From NCBI RefSeq assembly GCF_005490985.1, contig NZ_CP027869.1:682001-746000 (forward strand): a stretch of DNA of 64,000 nt. Direction: 5' to 3'. Both the position numbers and the translations under genes were made by a program. Positions 32,681 to 42,303 of the stretch are shown here, one piece after another. The first letter of the stretch is position 1. Each line of letters begins with the position of its first letter. The DNA is from Curtobacterium sp. SGAir0471 (GTDB lineage: Bacteria > Actinomycetota > Actinomycetes > Actinomycetales > Microbacteriaceae). Below the pieces are notes generated by a model. That model ran no database searches and had not been told where the DNA came from. It saw only the letters and a program-made list of their open reading frames with translations.

Positions 32681-33697
32681 ATGACCACCTCCGTCGCACC
32701 GCGCTCGAACGAGGCGCGGTCCGGGACGGGGCGTCGCACGGGCGGGGCCGACGGTTCGCCGTCGGCCCCGGCCCGCCGGGTCCGCAAGGGCACCGACGTC
32801 CGAACCCGGGTCGAGATCGCCGTCCTCGCCGGCCCGGCGGTCATCATGTTCGTCGGGTTCGTCATCCTGCCCGTCGCACTGGCCGCCTACTACGGCTTCT
32901 ACAAGTGGCAGGGCTACGGCGCCCCGGTCGACTTCGTCGGCCTGCAGAACTACAAGGTGATCTTCACCGACCCGGACTTCCGGGCCGTGCTCTGGCACAA
33001 CCTCTTCATCGTCATCGGCTCCCTCGTCGTGCAGGGCCCGATCGCGATCATCCTCGCGCTGCTGCTCAACCAGCGCATCCGCGGCCGCGGGCTCATCCGC
33101 GTCCTCATCTTCCTGCCCTACGTCATCTCCGAGGTCATCGTCGGTACCGGCTGGAGCCTCATGCTCCAGTCCAGCGGCGCGGTGAACGACCTGCTGCAGT
33201 CGCTCGGCCTCGGGTTCCTGCGCAACGACTGGCTCTCGAACCCCGACATCGCGCTCTGGACCCTGCTCGGGATCATCTCGTGGAAGTACATCGGCTTCGC
33301 GGTGATCCTGTTCCTCGCCGGCCTGCAGAGCATCCCCGAGGAACTGTTCGAGGCGGCGCAGCTCGACGGCGCGAGCTACTGGCAGATCCAGCGGCGCATC
33401 ACGCTGCCGCTCCTCGGCCCGACGCTGCGCATCTGGGCGTTCCTGTCGATCATCGGGTCGCTCCAGCTGTTCGACCTCGTCTACATCATCTGGGGCCAGT
33501 ACATCGCCTCGACCGCCGGCACCTCGACGATGGCGACCTACATGGTCGGCAACGGTCGGCTCTCCGGCAACTACGGGTACGGCAACGCCGTCGCCGTGGT
33601 CATCTTCCTCATCTCGCTGGTCGTCGCCCTCGTCTACCAGCGGTTCGTCCTGCGCCGCGACACCGCCGGTGCCCTGACCGAGAAGGGCGACCGATGA
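32681..33697 (+). CDS. Sugar ABC transporter permease (MalF type)
   Basis: The 338-residue CUT1 permease has a Ser/Arg-rich cytoplasmic N-terminus of about 45 residues, six helices and the EAA loop EAAQLDGASYWQIQRRITLP. It starts 3 nt after the binding-protein stop codon, and its stop overlaps the next start by 4 bp. Confidence 0.94.
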   Translation: MTTSVAPRSNEARSGTGRRTGGADGSPSAPARRVRKGTDVRTRVEIAVLAGPAVIMFVGFVILPVALAAYYGFYKWQGYGAPVDFVGLQNYKVIFTDPDFRAVLWHNLFIVIGSLVVQGPIAIILALLLNQRIRGRGLIRVLIFLPYVISEVIVGTGWSLMLQSSGAVNDLLQSLGLGFLRNDWLSNPDIALWTLLGIISWKYIGFAVILFLAGLQSIPEELFEAAQLDGASYWQIQRRITLPLLGPTLRIWAFLSIIGSLQLFDLVYIIWGQYIASTAGTSTMATYMVGNGRLSGNYGYGNAVAVVIFLISLVVALVYQRFVLRRDTAGALTEKGDR

Positions 33698-34569
33698 CCG
33701 CCACCGCCTCCCTCGTCGCCCCGAAGCGCCGCCAGCGCGACAGCCGCCCCGTCAAGAGCGACCGCAACCTCGGCACCTACTTCATCGCGCTGCTGTTCAT
33801 CGCGGTGTGCATCGGCCCGGTCGCGTACATCGTGCTCGGCGGGTTCCGCACGAACGCGCAGATCACGGCGAGCCCCGCCGGCCTGCCGAACCCGTGGCAG
33901 ATCGGCAACTACGTCAACGTCCTGACGAGCGGCGTGTTCTGGCAGCAGCTGGGCAACTCCGTGATCGCGGGTGTGACCACCACGATCGGCGTCGTCGTGC
34001 TCGGGCTCATGGTCAGCTTCGTCCTCGCCCGCTACCGGTTCCGGGGGAGCGGCGCGCTCTACTCGCTCTTCGCCGCCGGTCTGATGTTCCCGATCACGGT
34101 CGCGATCACGCCGCTCTACATCCTCGTGAAGGACCTCGGCCTGACGAACAACCTCGCCGGCGTGATCCTGCCCCAGATCGCCTTCGCGCTGCCGACGACG
34201 GTGATCATCCTCGTGCCGTTCCTCCGCGCGATCCCGGACGAGCTCGAGGAGGCCGCCGCCATCGACGGCGCGAGCCGCATCGGGTTCTTCTTCCGCATGG
34301 TCGTGCCGCTGTCGCTGCCCGGCGTCGTCACCGTCGGCATCCTCGCGTTCATCGGCAGCTGGAACAGCTACCTCCTGCCGCTCTTCATCCTCAACGACGC
34401 GGCGACCTACACGCTGCCGCTCGGCGTGCAGGCGTTCGCGTCGCAGTACTCGGTCGACACGGCCCGGGTGCTCGCCTTCACGTCGCTCTCGATGATCCCG
34501 GCCCTGGTGTTCTTCGCGATCTTCCAGAAGCGCATCGTCGGCGGCCTGACCGGGGCGGTGAAGGGGTGA
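33694..34569 (+). CDS. Sugar ABC transporter permease (MalG type)
   Basis: The 291-residue CUT1 permease has six helices and the EAA loop EAAAIDGASRIGFFFRMVVP. The ATG at 33694 overlaps the upstream stop (ATGA). The GH3 gene begins at or shortly after its stop. As in the other two importers of this window, no ATPase is encoded with it. Confidence 0.94.
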   Translation: MTATASLVAPKRRQRDSRPVKSDRNLGTYFIALLFIAVCIGPVAYIVLGGFRTNAQITASPAGLPNPWQIGNYVNVLTSGVFWQQLGNSVIAGVTTTIGVVVLGLMVSFVLARYRFRGSGALYSLFAAGLMFPITVAITPLYILVKDLGLTNNLAGVILPQIAFALPTTVIILVPFLRAIPDELEEAAAIDGASRIGFFFRMVVPLSLPGVVTVGILAFIGSWNSYLLPLFILNDAATYTLPLGVQAFASQYSVDTARVLAFTSLSMIPALVFFAIFQKRIVGGLTGAVKG

Positions 34570-37163
34570 CCACGCTCGACCACGCCGTCGCCACCGACGG
34601 CCAGGAGGCGCGTGGCGCAGCCGCAGCACCGGTCGCGTCCGCCGTCCGTGACGGACGCCAGGCCCGTGGCGGCGCCACCACGGGCCTCCCGTCCGACCCC
34701 GAGCACGTGACGGACGGCACCGCGTCCGACCCCGTCACCACGCTGCTGGCCGCGATGACCCTCGAGGAGAAGACCGCGCAGCTGGTCGGCTACTGGCTCG
34801 ACCAGAACGGCGTCGTCGCCCCGATGCAGGGCGAGATGGCCGCGGCCCAGCAGGACACGACCCTCGCCGACGTCACACGGCACGGCCTCGGCCAGTACAC
34901 CCGCGTCTACGGCACCCGTCCCGTCGAGCCCGACGAGCGCGCCGCCTGGTTGTGGGCGGAACAGCGTCGGCTGAAGCGCGAGACGCGGCTCGGCATCCCG
35001 GCGCTCGTGCACGAGGAGTGCCTGACCGGCCTCGCGGCGTGGAAGGCGGCGACGTTCCCGACGCCGCTGGCCTGGGGTGCGTCCTTCGACCCCGAGCTCG
35101 TCGAGCAGGTCGGCGCCGTCATCGGCCGCTCGATGCGGGAGCTCGGCGTGCACCAGGGCCTCGCGCCCGTGCTCGACGTGGTCCGCGACCCCCGCTGGGG
35201 CCGGGTCGACGAGTGCATCGGCGAGGACCCGTACCTGGTCGGCACCGTCGGCACCGCCTACGTGCGCGGCGTGCAGAGCGCCGGCGTCGACGCGACGCTC
35301 AAGCACTTCCTCGGCTACTCGGCCTCGCGGGCCGGACGCAACCACGCGCCGGTCCACGCCGGACCGCGCGAGGTCGCCGACGTCTTCCTGCCGCCGTTCG
35401 AGATGGCGCTCGTCGACGGCGGCGCCCGGAGCGTCATGAACTCGTACGCCGAGATCGACGGCGTACCCGTCGCGGCGGACCCGGCGCTGCTCACCGACCT
35501 GCTGCGCGACCGGCTCGGCTTCGACGGCACCGTCGTGGCGGACTACTTCTCCGTCGCGTTCCTCGAGGTGATGCACGGCGTCGCCCGCGACCGCGGTGAG
35601 GCGGCCGCGACCGCGCTCGCGGCGGGCGTCGACGTCGAGCTGCCGACCGGCGACGCCTACCTGGCGCCGCTCGTCGAGCGGGTCCGCAGCGGGCTCGTCG
35701 ACGAGGCCCTCGTGGACCGTGCCGTGCTCCGGGTGCTCCGCCAGAAGGAGCGGCTCGGCCTGCTCGACCCGGACGTCTTCGAGGACGAGCCGCCGACGGG
35801 CATCGATCTCGACTCGCCGGAGCACCGGGCGCTCGCGAAGCGGCTGGCGGCCGAGTCGCTGGTGCTGCTGTCGAACGACGGCGTGCTGCCGCTCGGCGCT
35901 GCGGGCGGCGCCGGCAGTGCTGCTGCCGTTGCCGACGGCGTCGGCGGCGCTGCCGCAGTCCCCGTCTCCCTGACCCCGGGCGCCGTCCTGCAGGGCCCGA
36001 TCGCGGTGATCGGCCCGAACGCCCACCGCGCCGAGGCCCTGCAGGGCTGCTACTCGTTCGCGAACCACGTGCTCGCCACCCACCCGGGCCTGGACCTCGG
36101 GTTCGCCATCCCGACCGTGCTCGAGGCGCTGCAGGAGTCGCTCGGCCCCGACGCCGTCCGGTACGCCCGCGGCGCCGAGGTCGAGGGCGACGACCGCTCC
36201 GGCTTCGCAGAGGCCGTCGCGACCGCGCGGGAGTCGGCCGTCGCGGTCGTCGTGGTCGGCGACCAGGCCGGCCTGTTCGGTCGCGGCACCGTCGGCGAGG
36301 GCAACGACTCCGAGTCGCTCGAGCTGCCGGGCGTGCAGCGCGAGCTCGTCGAGGCCGTCGTCGCCACCGGCACCCCGACGGTCGTCGTGCTGCTCACCGG
36401 TCGGCCGTACGCGATCGGCTGGGCGCTGGACGGCGAGCAGCCGGAGCCCGCGGCGGTCGTGCAGGCGTTCTTCCCGGGGGAGGAGGGCGGCACCGCAATC
36501 GCGGACCTGCTCACCGGTGCCGTCGCGCCGTCGGGCCGTCTGCCCGTCTCGCTGCCGCGGTCCGCCGGGGCGCAGCCGTACTCGTACCTGCACCCGCGCC
36601 TCGGCGGACCGTCCGACGTCACGGCGACGGACTCCACCCCGGTCCGACCGTTCGGTTTCGGCCTGACGTGGACGTCCTTCGCGTACGAGGACCTCACCGT
36701 GGCGGGGACCGCGACCACGGACGGGGCACTGACCGTTGCGGTCACGGTGCGGAACACCGGTGACCGTGACGGCGTCGAGGTCGTCCAGCTCTACGGGCAC
36801 GACCCGCACGCGTCCGTCACGCGACCGGTCGCGCAGCTGCTCGGGTACGCGCGGGTCGCCGTGGCGGCGGGGGAGTCCGTGACGGTCCGGTTCGACGTGC
36901 CGCTGGCTCGGTTCGCGTTCACCGACCGAGCGATGCGGAAGGTGGTCGAGCCGGGTGACGTCGAGGTGTGGGTCGCGTCCGATGCGGGGGCGTCCCTGCC
37001 GGGAGGCCCGCTCGAGACCGGCGGGATCGTCGCGTCGGGCGACGGGCCGGTCCGGCACGAGTTCCCCCGGTCCGCGACGGACCGCGCGGTCGTGCGGGTG
37101 ACGGGTACGGTGCACGAGGTCACGCCGGCCGACCGGAGGGTCGTCACCTGGACGACGGGTTGA
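34566..37163 (+). CDS. Glycoside hydrolase family 3 beta-glycosidase
   Basis: The enzyme has up to 865 residues and lacks a signal peptide, so it should act in the cytoplasm on imported oligosaccharides (beta-glucosidase or beta-xylosidase). The GH3 N-domain carries the nucleophile Asp in VVADYFS (about 326). The C-domain carries GEGNDSESLELPGVQ (about 577-591), holding the likely acid/base Glu, and a fibronectin-III-like domain ends the protein. The start is ambiguous. GTG 34566 overlaps the permease stop by 4 bp but makes a family A repeat part of the protein. GTG 34707 would leave the repeat intergenic, but no ribosome site precedes it. The family core begins near LLAAMTLEEKTAQL. Confidence 0.9.
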   Translation: MTTLDHAVATDGQEARGAAAAPVASAVRDGRQARGGATTGLPSDPEHVTDGTASDPVTTLLAAMTLEEKTAQLVGYWLDQNGVVAPMQGEMAAAQQDTTLADVTRHGLGQYTRVYGTRPVEPDERAAWLWAEQRRLKRETRLGIPALVHEECLTGLAAWKAATFPTPLAWGASFDPELVEQVGAVIGRSMRELGVHQGLAPVLDVVRDPRWGRVDECIGEDPYLVGTVGTAYVRGVQSAGVDATLKHFLGYSASRAGRNHAPVHAGPREVADVFLPPFEMALVDGGARSVMNSYAEIDGVPVAADPALLTDLLRDRLGFDGTVVADYFSVAFLEVMHGVARDRGEAAATALAAGVDVELPTGDAYLAPLVERVRSGLVDEALVDRAVLRVLRQKERLGLLDPDVFEDEPPTGIDLDSPEHRALAKRLAAESLVLLSNDGVLPLGAAGGAGSAAAVADGVGGAAAVPVSLTPGAVLQGPIAVIGPNAHRAEALQGCYSFANHVLATHPGLDLGFAIPTVLEALQESLGPDAVRYARGAEVEGDDRSGFAEAVATARESAVAVVVVGDQAGLFGRGTVGEGNDSESLELPGVQRELVEAVVATGTPTVVVLLTGRPYAIGWALDGEQPEPAAVVQAFFPGEEGGTAIADLLTGAVAPSGRLPVSLPRSAGAQPYSYLHPRLGGPSDVTATDSTPVRPFGFGLTWTSFAYEDLTVAGTATTDGALTVAVTVRNTGDRDGVEVVQLYGHDPHASVTRPVAQLLGYARVAVAAGESVTVRFDVPLARFAFTDRAMRKVVEPGDVEVWVASDAGASLPGGPLETGGIVASGDGPVRHEFPRSATDRAVVRVTGTVHEVTPADRRVVTWTTG
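34650..34694. repeat. Palindromic repeat family A at the start of the GH3 gene
   Basis: The left arm GGACGCCAGGCCCGTGG (34653-34669) pairs with CCACGGGCCTCCCGTCC (34678-34694) except at a GG-to-CC change. A further half copy, GACGGCCAGGAGGCGCGTGGC-like, lies at 34597-34617. Both are open in the GH3 reading frame. Confidence 0.75.
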
Positions 37164-37202
37164 GCGGGTCGGCTGACCGAGACGGCGACGCCGTTGCCGT
37201 CG

Positions 37203-37240
37203 CCGTCGCGGAGTGACCGGATCAGGGTCCTCCGCGACGG
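37203..37240 (+). terminator. Inverted repeat after the GH3 gene
   Basis: CCGTCGCGGAG (37203-37213) and CTCCGCGACGG (37230-37240) are perfect 11-bp complements around 16 nt, 40 nt past the GH3 stop codon. This probably ends the transport/GH3 operon. Confidence 0.55.
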
Positions 37241-37358
37241 CGGCCGCACGCCCGGGGACGTCGGGCCGGTACGGTGGAAGGAGTCCCCCACGGGACCGCG
37301 TCCCACGGTGTGCCACCACGCACCGCGGCCCCGGTGGACCAGGAGGAGGACGACACCC

Positions 37359-38516
37359 GTGAGCACGGACGACCAGGCACGCGTGCGCAGTGCGCTCGTG
37401 GCGGCGCTCGACGTCGTCGACGCGGCCCCGTCGGAGCGCTTCGAGCGCATCGTCCGGGTCGCGCGCGAGGTCTTCGACGTGCCGCTGTCCTACGTCAACG
37501 TGCTCGACGACGACCTGCTGCACACCCTCACCCCGAACGTGCCCGACGAGATCGTCTCCGGGCCGGTCGGGTGGTCCTTCTGCCAGCTGACGGCGCAGCA
37601 GGCGGAGCCGACGATCGTCCCGGACACCACCGCCGACCCCCGGACCGCCGACCTGCCGGGTGTCACGCGGCGCGGCATCCGCTTCTACGCGGGCGTCCCG
37701 CTGACCGTCGCCGGCGGGGAGCCCGTCGGGACCCTCTGCCTGATGGACACCCGACCGCGCGCGTTCACCCCGCAGGACACCGCCGCGCTCATCGACCTCG
37801 GGCACTGGGCCGAGCGTGCCCTCGGGCAGGGGCTGCACCACGACCGCCTGCTCGAGGTCGCCACCGCACTCGCGCCGGACGCGGTCGCACCCGCCGGGTA
37901 CCGCATCGCGGCGGTCACGGTGCCCTACGGGGACCTCAGCGGTGACCTGCACGACTGGTCCGTGGTCGACGGCGACCTCGTGCTGACCCTCGCCGACGTG
38001 ATGGGCAAGGAGCAGCCGGCGGCGCTGCTCGCGGCGGGCATCCGCGCCGCCCTCCGCCAGCACCGGACCGTCGCGCCCGTGTCCGCGGTCGCCGCCGTCG
38101 AACCCGCGCTCGCCGAGGACCTCGGCCGGGCGAACGCCTTCGCCACCCTGTTCCACGCCCGGCTCGACCCGGACAGCGGGGTCGTCGACGTGGTGGACGC
38201 CGGCCACGGTCTGGCGGTGCACGTCCCGGCGGACGGGGCGCCGCGGGTGCTCCGGTCGCGCGGCCTGCCGCTCGGGCTGCACCCCGAGGGGGCCCCACGG
38301 CACGCGTCGAGCACGGTCCTGGCACCCGGCGACGCCCTCGTCGTCGTGAGCGACGGCGCACTCGACCTGGGCGACGGCACGATCGACACGCTCCTCGACC
38401 TCGCACGCACGCTGCGCGCGGCGTCCGGCATCGAGGCCTTCCTCGAGACGGTGCGGCTGCGCGCGGCCGAGCGGGCCGAGGACGACGTCACGGTCGTCGT
38501 CCTCAGCCGCGCCTGA
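37359..38516 (+). CDS. GAF-SpoIIE (PP2C-type) serine phosphatase
   Basis: The 385-residue cytoplasmic protein has a GAF domain (about 25-165, with GIRFYAGVPL and GTLCLMDT) and a SpoIIE/PP2C domain (about 180-383). Metal-site motifs in the phosphatase domain include GDLSGDLHDW, LADVMGKE, VDAGHG and the terminal DDVTVVVL. Such enzymes dephosphorylate STAS anti-anti-sigma factors in partner-switching pathways in response to a GAF ligand. The GTG at 37359 has AGGAGGAGG upstream. It is a single gene, convergent with katG with only 21 bp between the stops. A link to the RsbW-like protein at 9039 is possible but unproven. Confidence 0.92.
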   Translation: MSTDDQARVRSALVAALDVVDAAPSERFERIVRVAREVFDVPLSYVNVLDDDLLHTLTPNVPDEIVSGPVGWSFCQLTAQQAEPTIVPDTTADPRTADLPGVTRRGIRFYAGVPLTVAGGEPVGTLCLMDTRPRAFTPQDTAALIDLGHWAERALGQGLHHDRLLEVATALAPDAVAPAGYRIAAVTVPYGDLSGDLHDWSVVDGDLVLTLADVMGKEQPAALLAAGIRAALRQHRTVAPVSAVAAVEPALAEDLGRANAFATLFHARLDPDSGVVDVVDAGHGLAVHVPADGAPRVLRSRGLPLGLHPEGAPRHASSTVLAPGDALVVVSDGALDLGDGTIDTLLDLARTLRAASGIEAFLETVRLRAAERAEDDVTVVVLSRA

Positions 38517-38537
38517 CCGCGCGCAGGGACCTCCGGT

Positions 38538-40949
38538 TCAGGCGGCCATCGGGCCGTACCGGCGGTGCCCCTTCACGTCGTAGCGGTCGAGCATCATGAC
38601 CTTGTCCCACGCGGCGACGAAGTCCCGCACGAAGCGCTCCTGACCGTCGCTGCCGGCGTAGACGTCGACGATCGAGCGGAGCTGGGCGTTGGAGCCGAAC
38701 ACCAGGTCGTTCCGCGACGCCGTCCAGCGCTCCTCGCCGGTGGCCTGCACGGTCCCGGTGAAGGTCGTCTCGGTGTCGTCGGTCTTCTTCCACACCAGGT
38801 CGGTGTCGGTCAGGTTGACGAAGAAGTCCGTCGTCAGCGCACCGACCCGCTCGGTCAGGACGCCCGTCGACGAGCCGTCCCAGTTCGCGCCGAGCACCCG
38901 GAGCCCGCCGGTGAGCACCGTCCACTCCGGGGCGGTCAGCGTCATGAGGTTCGCACGGTCGAGGAACACGGCTTCCGGCGCGACACCGGGGGCGAAGTCC
39001 GCGAAGCGCTCGGACACGTGGTTCCGGAACCCGTCGGCGATCGGCCGGAGCCACTCGAACATCTCGACGTCGGTCTGCTCCTGCGAGGCGTCGACGCGGC
39101 CCGGGGTGAACGGCACCGTTACCTCGACGCCGGCGGCGCGCGCGGCGTCCTCGACCCCGACGCAGCCCGCCAGGACCACGAGGTCGGCGAGGGAGACGTG
39201 CTTCCCGCCCTGCTCGAACGTCGCCTTGACGCCGCGCAGCGTCTCGACGACGGGGACGGTGCGCTGGTTGATCGACCAGTCCTTCTGCGGCGCGAGCGCG
39301 ATCCGCCCACCGTTCGCGCCGCCGCGCTTGTCGCTGTCGCGGTAGGTCGAGGCAGCCGAGTACGCGGTGACGACCAGGTCGGACACCGGCGTGCCGGTCG
39401 CGCGGATCGCCTGTCGCAGGGCATCGGCGTCCGCGTCGGTCAGTGGTTCGCCGACCGCGTCGGGCAGCGGGTCCTGCCAGAGCAGGTCGTCCGAGATCGT
39501 CGTATCCGGGCCGAGGTAGCGGTGCTTCGGCCCCATGTCGCGGTGCGTCAGCTTGTACCAGGCCTTCGAGAACGCCGTCGTGAACAGGTCGAAGTCGGCG
39601 AGGAAGCGCTCGCACACCTCGCGGTAGGCCGGGTCGACCTTCAGCGCGATGTCCGAGGTCATCATCATGAGCGCGTGCGTCTCCCCGGGCACGTGGGCGT
39701 CGGGGGTGCGCGGGGCGTCCGGGTCCGCCGGCGTCCACTGCAGGGCGCCGGCGGGGCTCTTCGTCTGCTCCCACTCGTGCCCGAACAGGTTCTCGAGGTA
39801 GCTGTTGTCCCAGCGGGTCGGGTCCTGGGTCCAGCTGCCCTCGATGCCGTTCGTCATGGTGTCCTTGCCGTTGCCGGCACCCTGCGGGTTGTGCCAGCCG
39901 AGGCCCATCGCCTCGATCGGGGCGATCTCCGGCGGCGGGCCGATCTGGGCCGCCGGCACCTGGCCGTGGCTCTTGCCGAACGCGTGGCCGCCGGCGATCA
40001 GGGCGACGGTCTCCTCGTCGTTCATCGCCATCCGGCTGAACGTGATGCGGATGTCGCGGGCCGAGCCCATCGGGTCGCCGTTCGCGTACGGGCCCTCGGG
40101 GTTGACGTAGATGAGCGCTTGGTGGGACGCGGCGAGGGGGCTCTGCAGGTCGTAGTCGGCGTCGCCGTTCTCGCCGTGCCACCGTTCGTCACGCTGCACC
40201 ATGTCGTCGTAGCTCTCGACGTGGTGCGGGTCCCAGACCTCAGGACCCCACCATGTGCCCTCGTCCGGCTCCCAGGCGTCGAGGCGACCGCCGCCGAAGC
40301 CGTACGTCGGCAGGCCCATCAGCTCGAGCGAGCAGTTGCCGGTGAGGACCATCAGGTCGGCCCACGAGAGCGCGTTGCCGTACTTGTGCTTGATCGGCTG
40401 GAGCAGGCGCCGTGACTTGTCGGTGTTGCCGTTGTCCCACCAGCTGCTGATCGGGGCGAAGCGCTGCATCGCGGTGCCCGCGCCGCCGCGGCCGTCCGCG
40501 ATCCGGTAGGTGCCGGCGGCGTGCCAGGCCATGCGGATCATCTGCGGGCCGTAGTTGCCGTAGTCGGCGGGCCACCAGTCGACCGAGGTCGTGAGCAGTT
40601 GCTTGATGTCGCGCTTGAGCTCCTCGAGGTCGATCGTGGCGAAGGCCGCCGCGTAGTCGAAGTCCGCGCCGAGCGGGTCGGCGTCGACCCCGTTGCGGTG
40701 CAGCAGCTCGACGCGGAGCCGCTGCGGGTACCAGCCCTCGAGCGACGACGGCGCCTGGCCGAACGTGCCGCCCAGGTGGTCGCCACCGGCGGGCAGCGAG
40801 CCGGCCATGTGGAAGCTGCAGGTGTCCGTGCCGTCGGCGTCCCGGGCGTGGCTGCCGTGGAACGAGGCGCCCTGCGGGGTCGCGGTGTCGTGGTGGCCGT
40901 CGTGCTGCTGGCCGGTGTCGTCCGTGCCGGTCGTGCTGTCGTCGCTCAA
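38538..40949 (-). CDS. katG: Catalase-peroxidase
   Basis: The 803-residue bifunctional haem enzyme removes hydrogen peroxide. The distal-site residues Arg139, Trp142 and His143 lie in [13 protein letters not shown]. The Trp-Tyr-Met cross-link residues needed for catalase activity are present (Trp142, Tyr281 in [10 protein letters not shown], Met307 in RMAMNDEE), and the proximal His322 is in [10 protein letters not shown]. The N-terminus is about 35 residues longer than in mycobacterial KatG and is rich in Asp, Gly and His. The start is TTG 40949, supported by AGGAG 6 nt upstream. A gene for a DUF2231 membrane protein precedes it by 109 bp on the same strand. No furA is adjacent. Confidence 0.97.
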   Translation of the reverse strand: MSDDSTTGTDDTGQQHDGHHDTATPQGASFHGSHARDADGTDTCSFHMAGSLPAGGDHLGGTFGQAPSSLEGWYPQRLRVELLHRNGVDADPLGADFDYAAAFATIDLEELKRDIKQLLTTSVDWWPADYGNYGPQMIRMAWHAAGTYRIADGRGGAGTAMQRFAPISSWWDNGNTDKSRRLLQPIKHKYGNALSWADLMVLTGNCSLELMGLPTYGFGGGRLDAWEPDEGTWWGPEVWDPHHVESYDDMVQRDERWHGENGDADYDLQSPLAASHQALIYVNPEGPYANGDPMGSARDIRITFSRMAMNDEETVALIAGGHAFGKSHGQVPAAQIGPPPEIAPIEAMGLGWHNPQGAGNGKDTMTNGIEGSWTQDPTRWDNSYLENLFGHEWEQTKSPAGALQWTPADPDAPRTPDAHVPGETHALMMMTSDIALKVDPAYREVCERFLADFDLFTTAFSKAWYKLTHRDMGPKHRYLGPDTTISDDLLWQDPLPDAVGEPLTDADADALRQAIRATGTPVSDLVVTAYSAASTYRDSDKRGGANGGRIALAPQKDWSINQRTVPVVETLRGVKATFEQGGKHVSLADLVVLAGCVGVEDAARAAGVEVTVPFTPGRVDASQEQTDVEMFEWLRPIADGFRNHVSERFADFAPGVAPEAVFLDRANLMTLTAPEWTVLTGGLRVLGANWDGSSTGVLTERVGALTTDFFVNLTDTDLVWKKTDDTETTFTGTVQATGEERWTASRNDLVFGSNAQLRSIVDVYAGSDGQERFVRDFVAAWDKVMMLDRYDVKGHRRYGPMAA

Positions 40950-41058
40950 CGCTGCTCCTGTTCGATGACTGTCCGCGGAACGCGGGGGTCACCCGTCACG
41001 CTCCGCCTCGCCGCTGTGAGGACGGCGGGAACGGTGCGCAACGCGGTGGGGGGTCCTG

Positions 41059-41523
41059 TCAGCCCTTCCAGACCGAGACGGCGCCGGCGTGGCCGATGAC
41101 GACGACCTCGACGAGCGAACCGATGCCGGCTGCGACGAGCAGCACGGGGCCGACGATGCCCACCGCACGCACGAGCCCGGAGCTCGTCACCCGCGGGGCG
41201 GCGAAGCGGTGCCAGCCCCACCACAGCGTCAGCAGCACGAACACCGCGATCGACCACGGCAGCAGTCCGTCCGCGAGCTCCGTGTGCCGCTCGAGCAACG
41301 CGGTCTCCCGCTCACGGTGTTCGAGCCACTCCCCGGACGAGGTCGCGAGCGGCACCGACACCAGCGCCACCAGGGCGATGACCGGTGCGCCGACCGCGAG
41401 CCACCGTCGGGCCGCCGGCCACGCCGCGGTGACGATCGCGGTGAGGGCCGCGACCGGGACGCTGACCGTGGTCAGGTGCACGAGGAGCGGGTGGAGGGGG
41501 ATGCCGTCGAACTGCCAGTCCAT
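41059..41523 (-). CDS. DUF2231 membrane protein
   Basis: The 154-residue protein starts MDWQFDGIPLHPLLVHLTTV, the hallmark of DUF2231 proteins. It has four helices (about 15-35, 42-62, 87-105 and 120-142) with several His residues that could bind metal or haem. Function is unknown; the family is often next to redox genes. The ATG at 41523 follows GAGAGG. It lies upstream of katG and may share its transcript. Confidence 0.88.
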   Translation of the reverse strand: MDWQFDGIPLHPLLVHLTTVSVPVAALTAIVTAAWPAARRWLAVGAPVIALVALVSVPLATSSGEWLEHRERETALLERHTELADGLLPWSIAVFVLLTLWWGWHRFAAPRVTSSGLVRAVGIVGPVLLVAAGIGSLVEVVVIGHAGAVSVWKG

Positions 41524-41680
41524 CGTGGCCTCTCGGGTCGCGCGCCGGTGGTTCCGACGACCTGCGACCAGCCAACCGGCCCGGTGCGCGCCCCGCTCGT
41601 CCAGCAGGCCGCTCGGCGCACTCCGCGATCACTCGAAACCTCACACGGAGGGACCGGGAGGCGGCTCCGACGCGACGCCG

Positions 41681-41875
41681 TCAGGGGCGGTGGTCGTACC
41701 GGCCCGGCGGCGGGTCGAGCGGCAACTGCCTGGGCGACTGCCCGCCGTTCCGCGCTGCGCCCACGGCGGTGACGGAGCGCGTCACGATGCTCACGGCCGT
41801 CGCGAACAAGCCGCGCTTCCGCGGGTACTCGAACGCGTCGTCGCCCCACGGTCGGTCGCGGTCCTGTTCTCCCAT
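41681..41875 (-). CDS. Small basic protein of unknown function
   Basis: The 64-residue frame starts MGEQDRDRPWGDDAFEYP and ends LPLDPPPGRYDHRP. One weakly amphipathic segment (about 22-42) separates an acidic head from a Pro/Arg-rich tail. The ATG at 41875 has a strong AGGAGGGG 4-11 nt upstream. No family was recognised. It is divergent from another small gene at 42014. Confidence 0.65.
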   Translation of the reverse strand: MGEQDRDRPWGDDAFEYPRKRGLFATAVSIVTRSVTAVGAARNGGQSPRQLPLDPPPGRYDHRP

Positions 41876-42013
41876 GACGCCCCTCCTGGTCCCGGTGGTC
41901 GTGAGGCTACACGGCCGCGGACCGCACCGGGAGGTCCGGGATCCGACGCCGTCCCGGGAACCCCGGGGGAGCGTGGGTACCGTGGCCCTCCTCACACCGT
42001 GAAGGAGCACGCC

Positions 42014-42187
42014 ATGTCCGACGCACACGCCCCCCGCGACACCGTCAACGACCCCGAGGGCACCGAGAAGCCCGGCGGCCTCGGCGAGGACGGCACCATC
42101 CCCGCACACCCCGAGGGCGTCGCCGCCGGCTTCGCCGGGGACGACTCGCACTTCAACCCCGAAGAGGACGACGAGACGGCGGAGTAG
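42014..42187 (+). CDS. Small acidic protein of unknown function
   Basis: The 57-residue, very acidic and probably disordered protein starts MSDAHAPRDTVNDPEG and ends FNPEEDDETAE. The ATG at 42014 has GAAGGAG 7 nt upstream, and TACCGT at 41978-41983 is a likely -10 box. No membrane segment, cysteine or known domain was seen. A family A hairpin follows 21 nt after the stop. Confidence 0.7.
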   Translation: MSDAHAPRDTVNDPEGTEKPGGLGEDGTIPAHPEGVAAGFAGDDSHFNPEEDDETAE

Positions 42188-42207
42188 CCGACCCGAGCAC
42201 CGACGCA

Positions 42208-42245
42208 ACGGGAGGCCCGTGGCGACGCCGCCACGGGCCTCCCGT
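42208..42245. repeat. Palindromic repeat family A, CCCGTGGC subtype
   Basis: ACGGGAGGCCCGTGGCG (42208-42224) and its exact complement (42229-42245) surround ACGC. It lies after the acidic small protein gene and is its likely terminator. Confidence 0.85.
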
Positions 42246-42290
42246 CCGTCCCGGATCGCCGCGTCGTCGTCGGACCGCACCGTGGGTCGG

Positions 42291-42296
42291 TACCGT
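42291..42296 (+). promoter_or_regulatory. -10 hexamer for a leaderless tetR transcript
   Basis: TACCGT lies 7 nt before the ATG at 42304, and no ribosome binding site is present. Confidence 0.5.
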
Positions 42297-42303
42297 GTCG
42301 GGC

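Noticed and set aside
34407..38303. A 1298-codon minus-strand frame
   Set aside because: It is antisense to the GH3 and phosphatase genes, has no domains and has an Asp/Arg/Glu/His-rich composition typical of shadow frames.
41524..41680. Gene between the DUF2231 gene and the 64-aa gene
   Set aside because: No frame here has a start signal or plausible composition. I see only promoter-type sequence for the DUF2231 gene.
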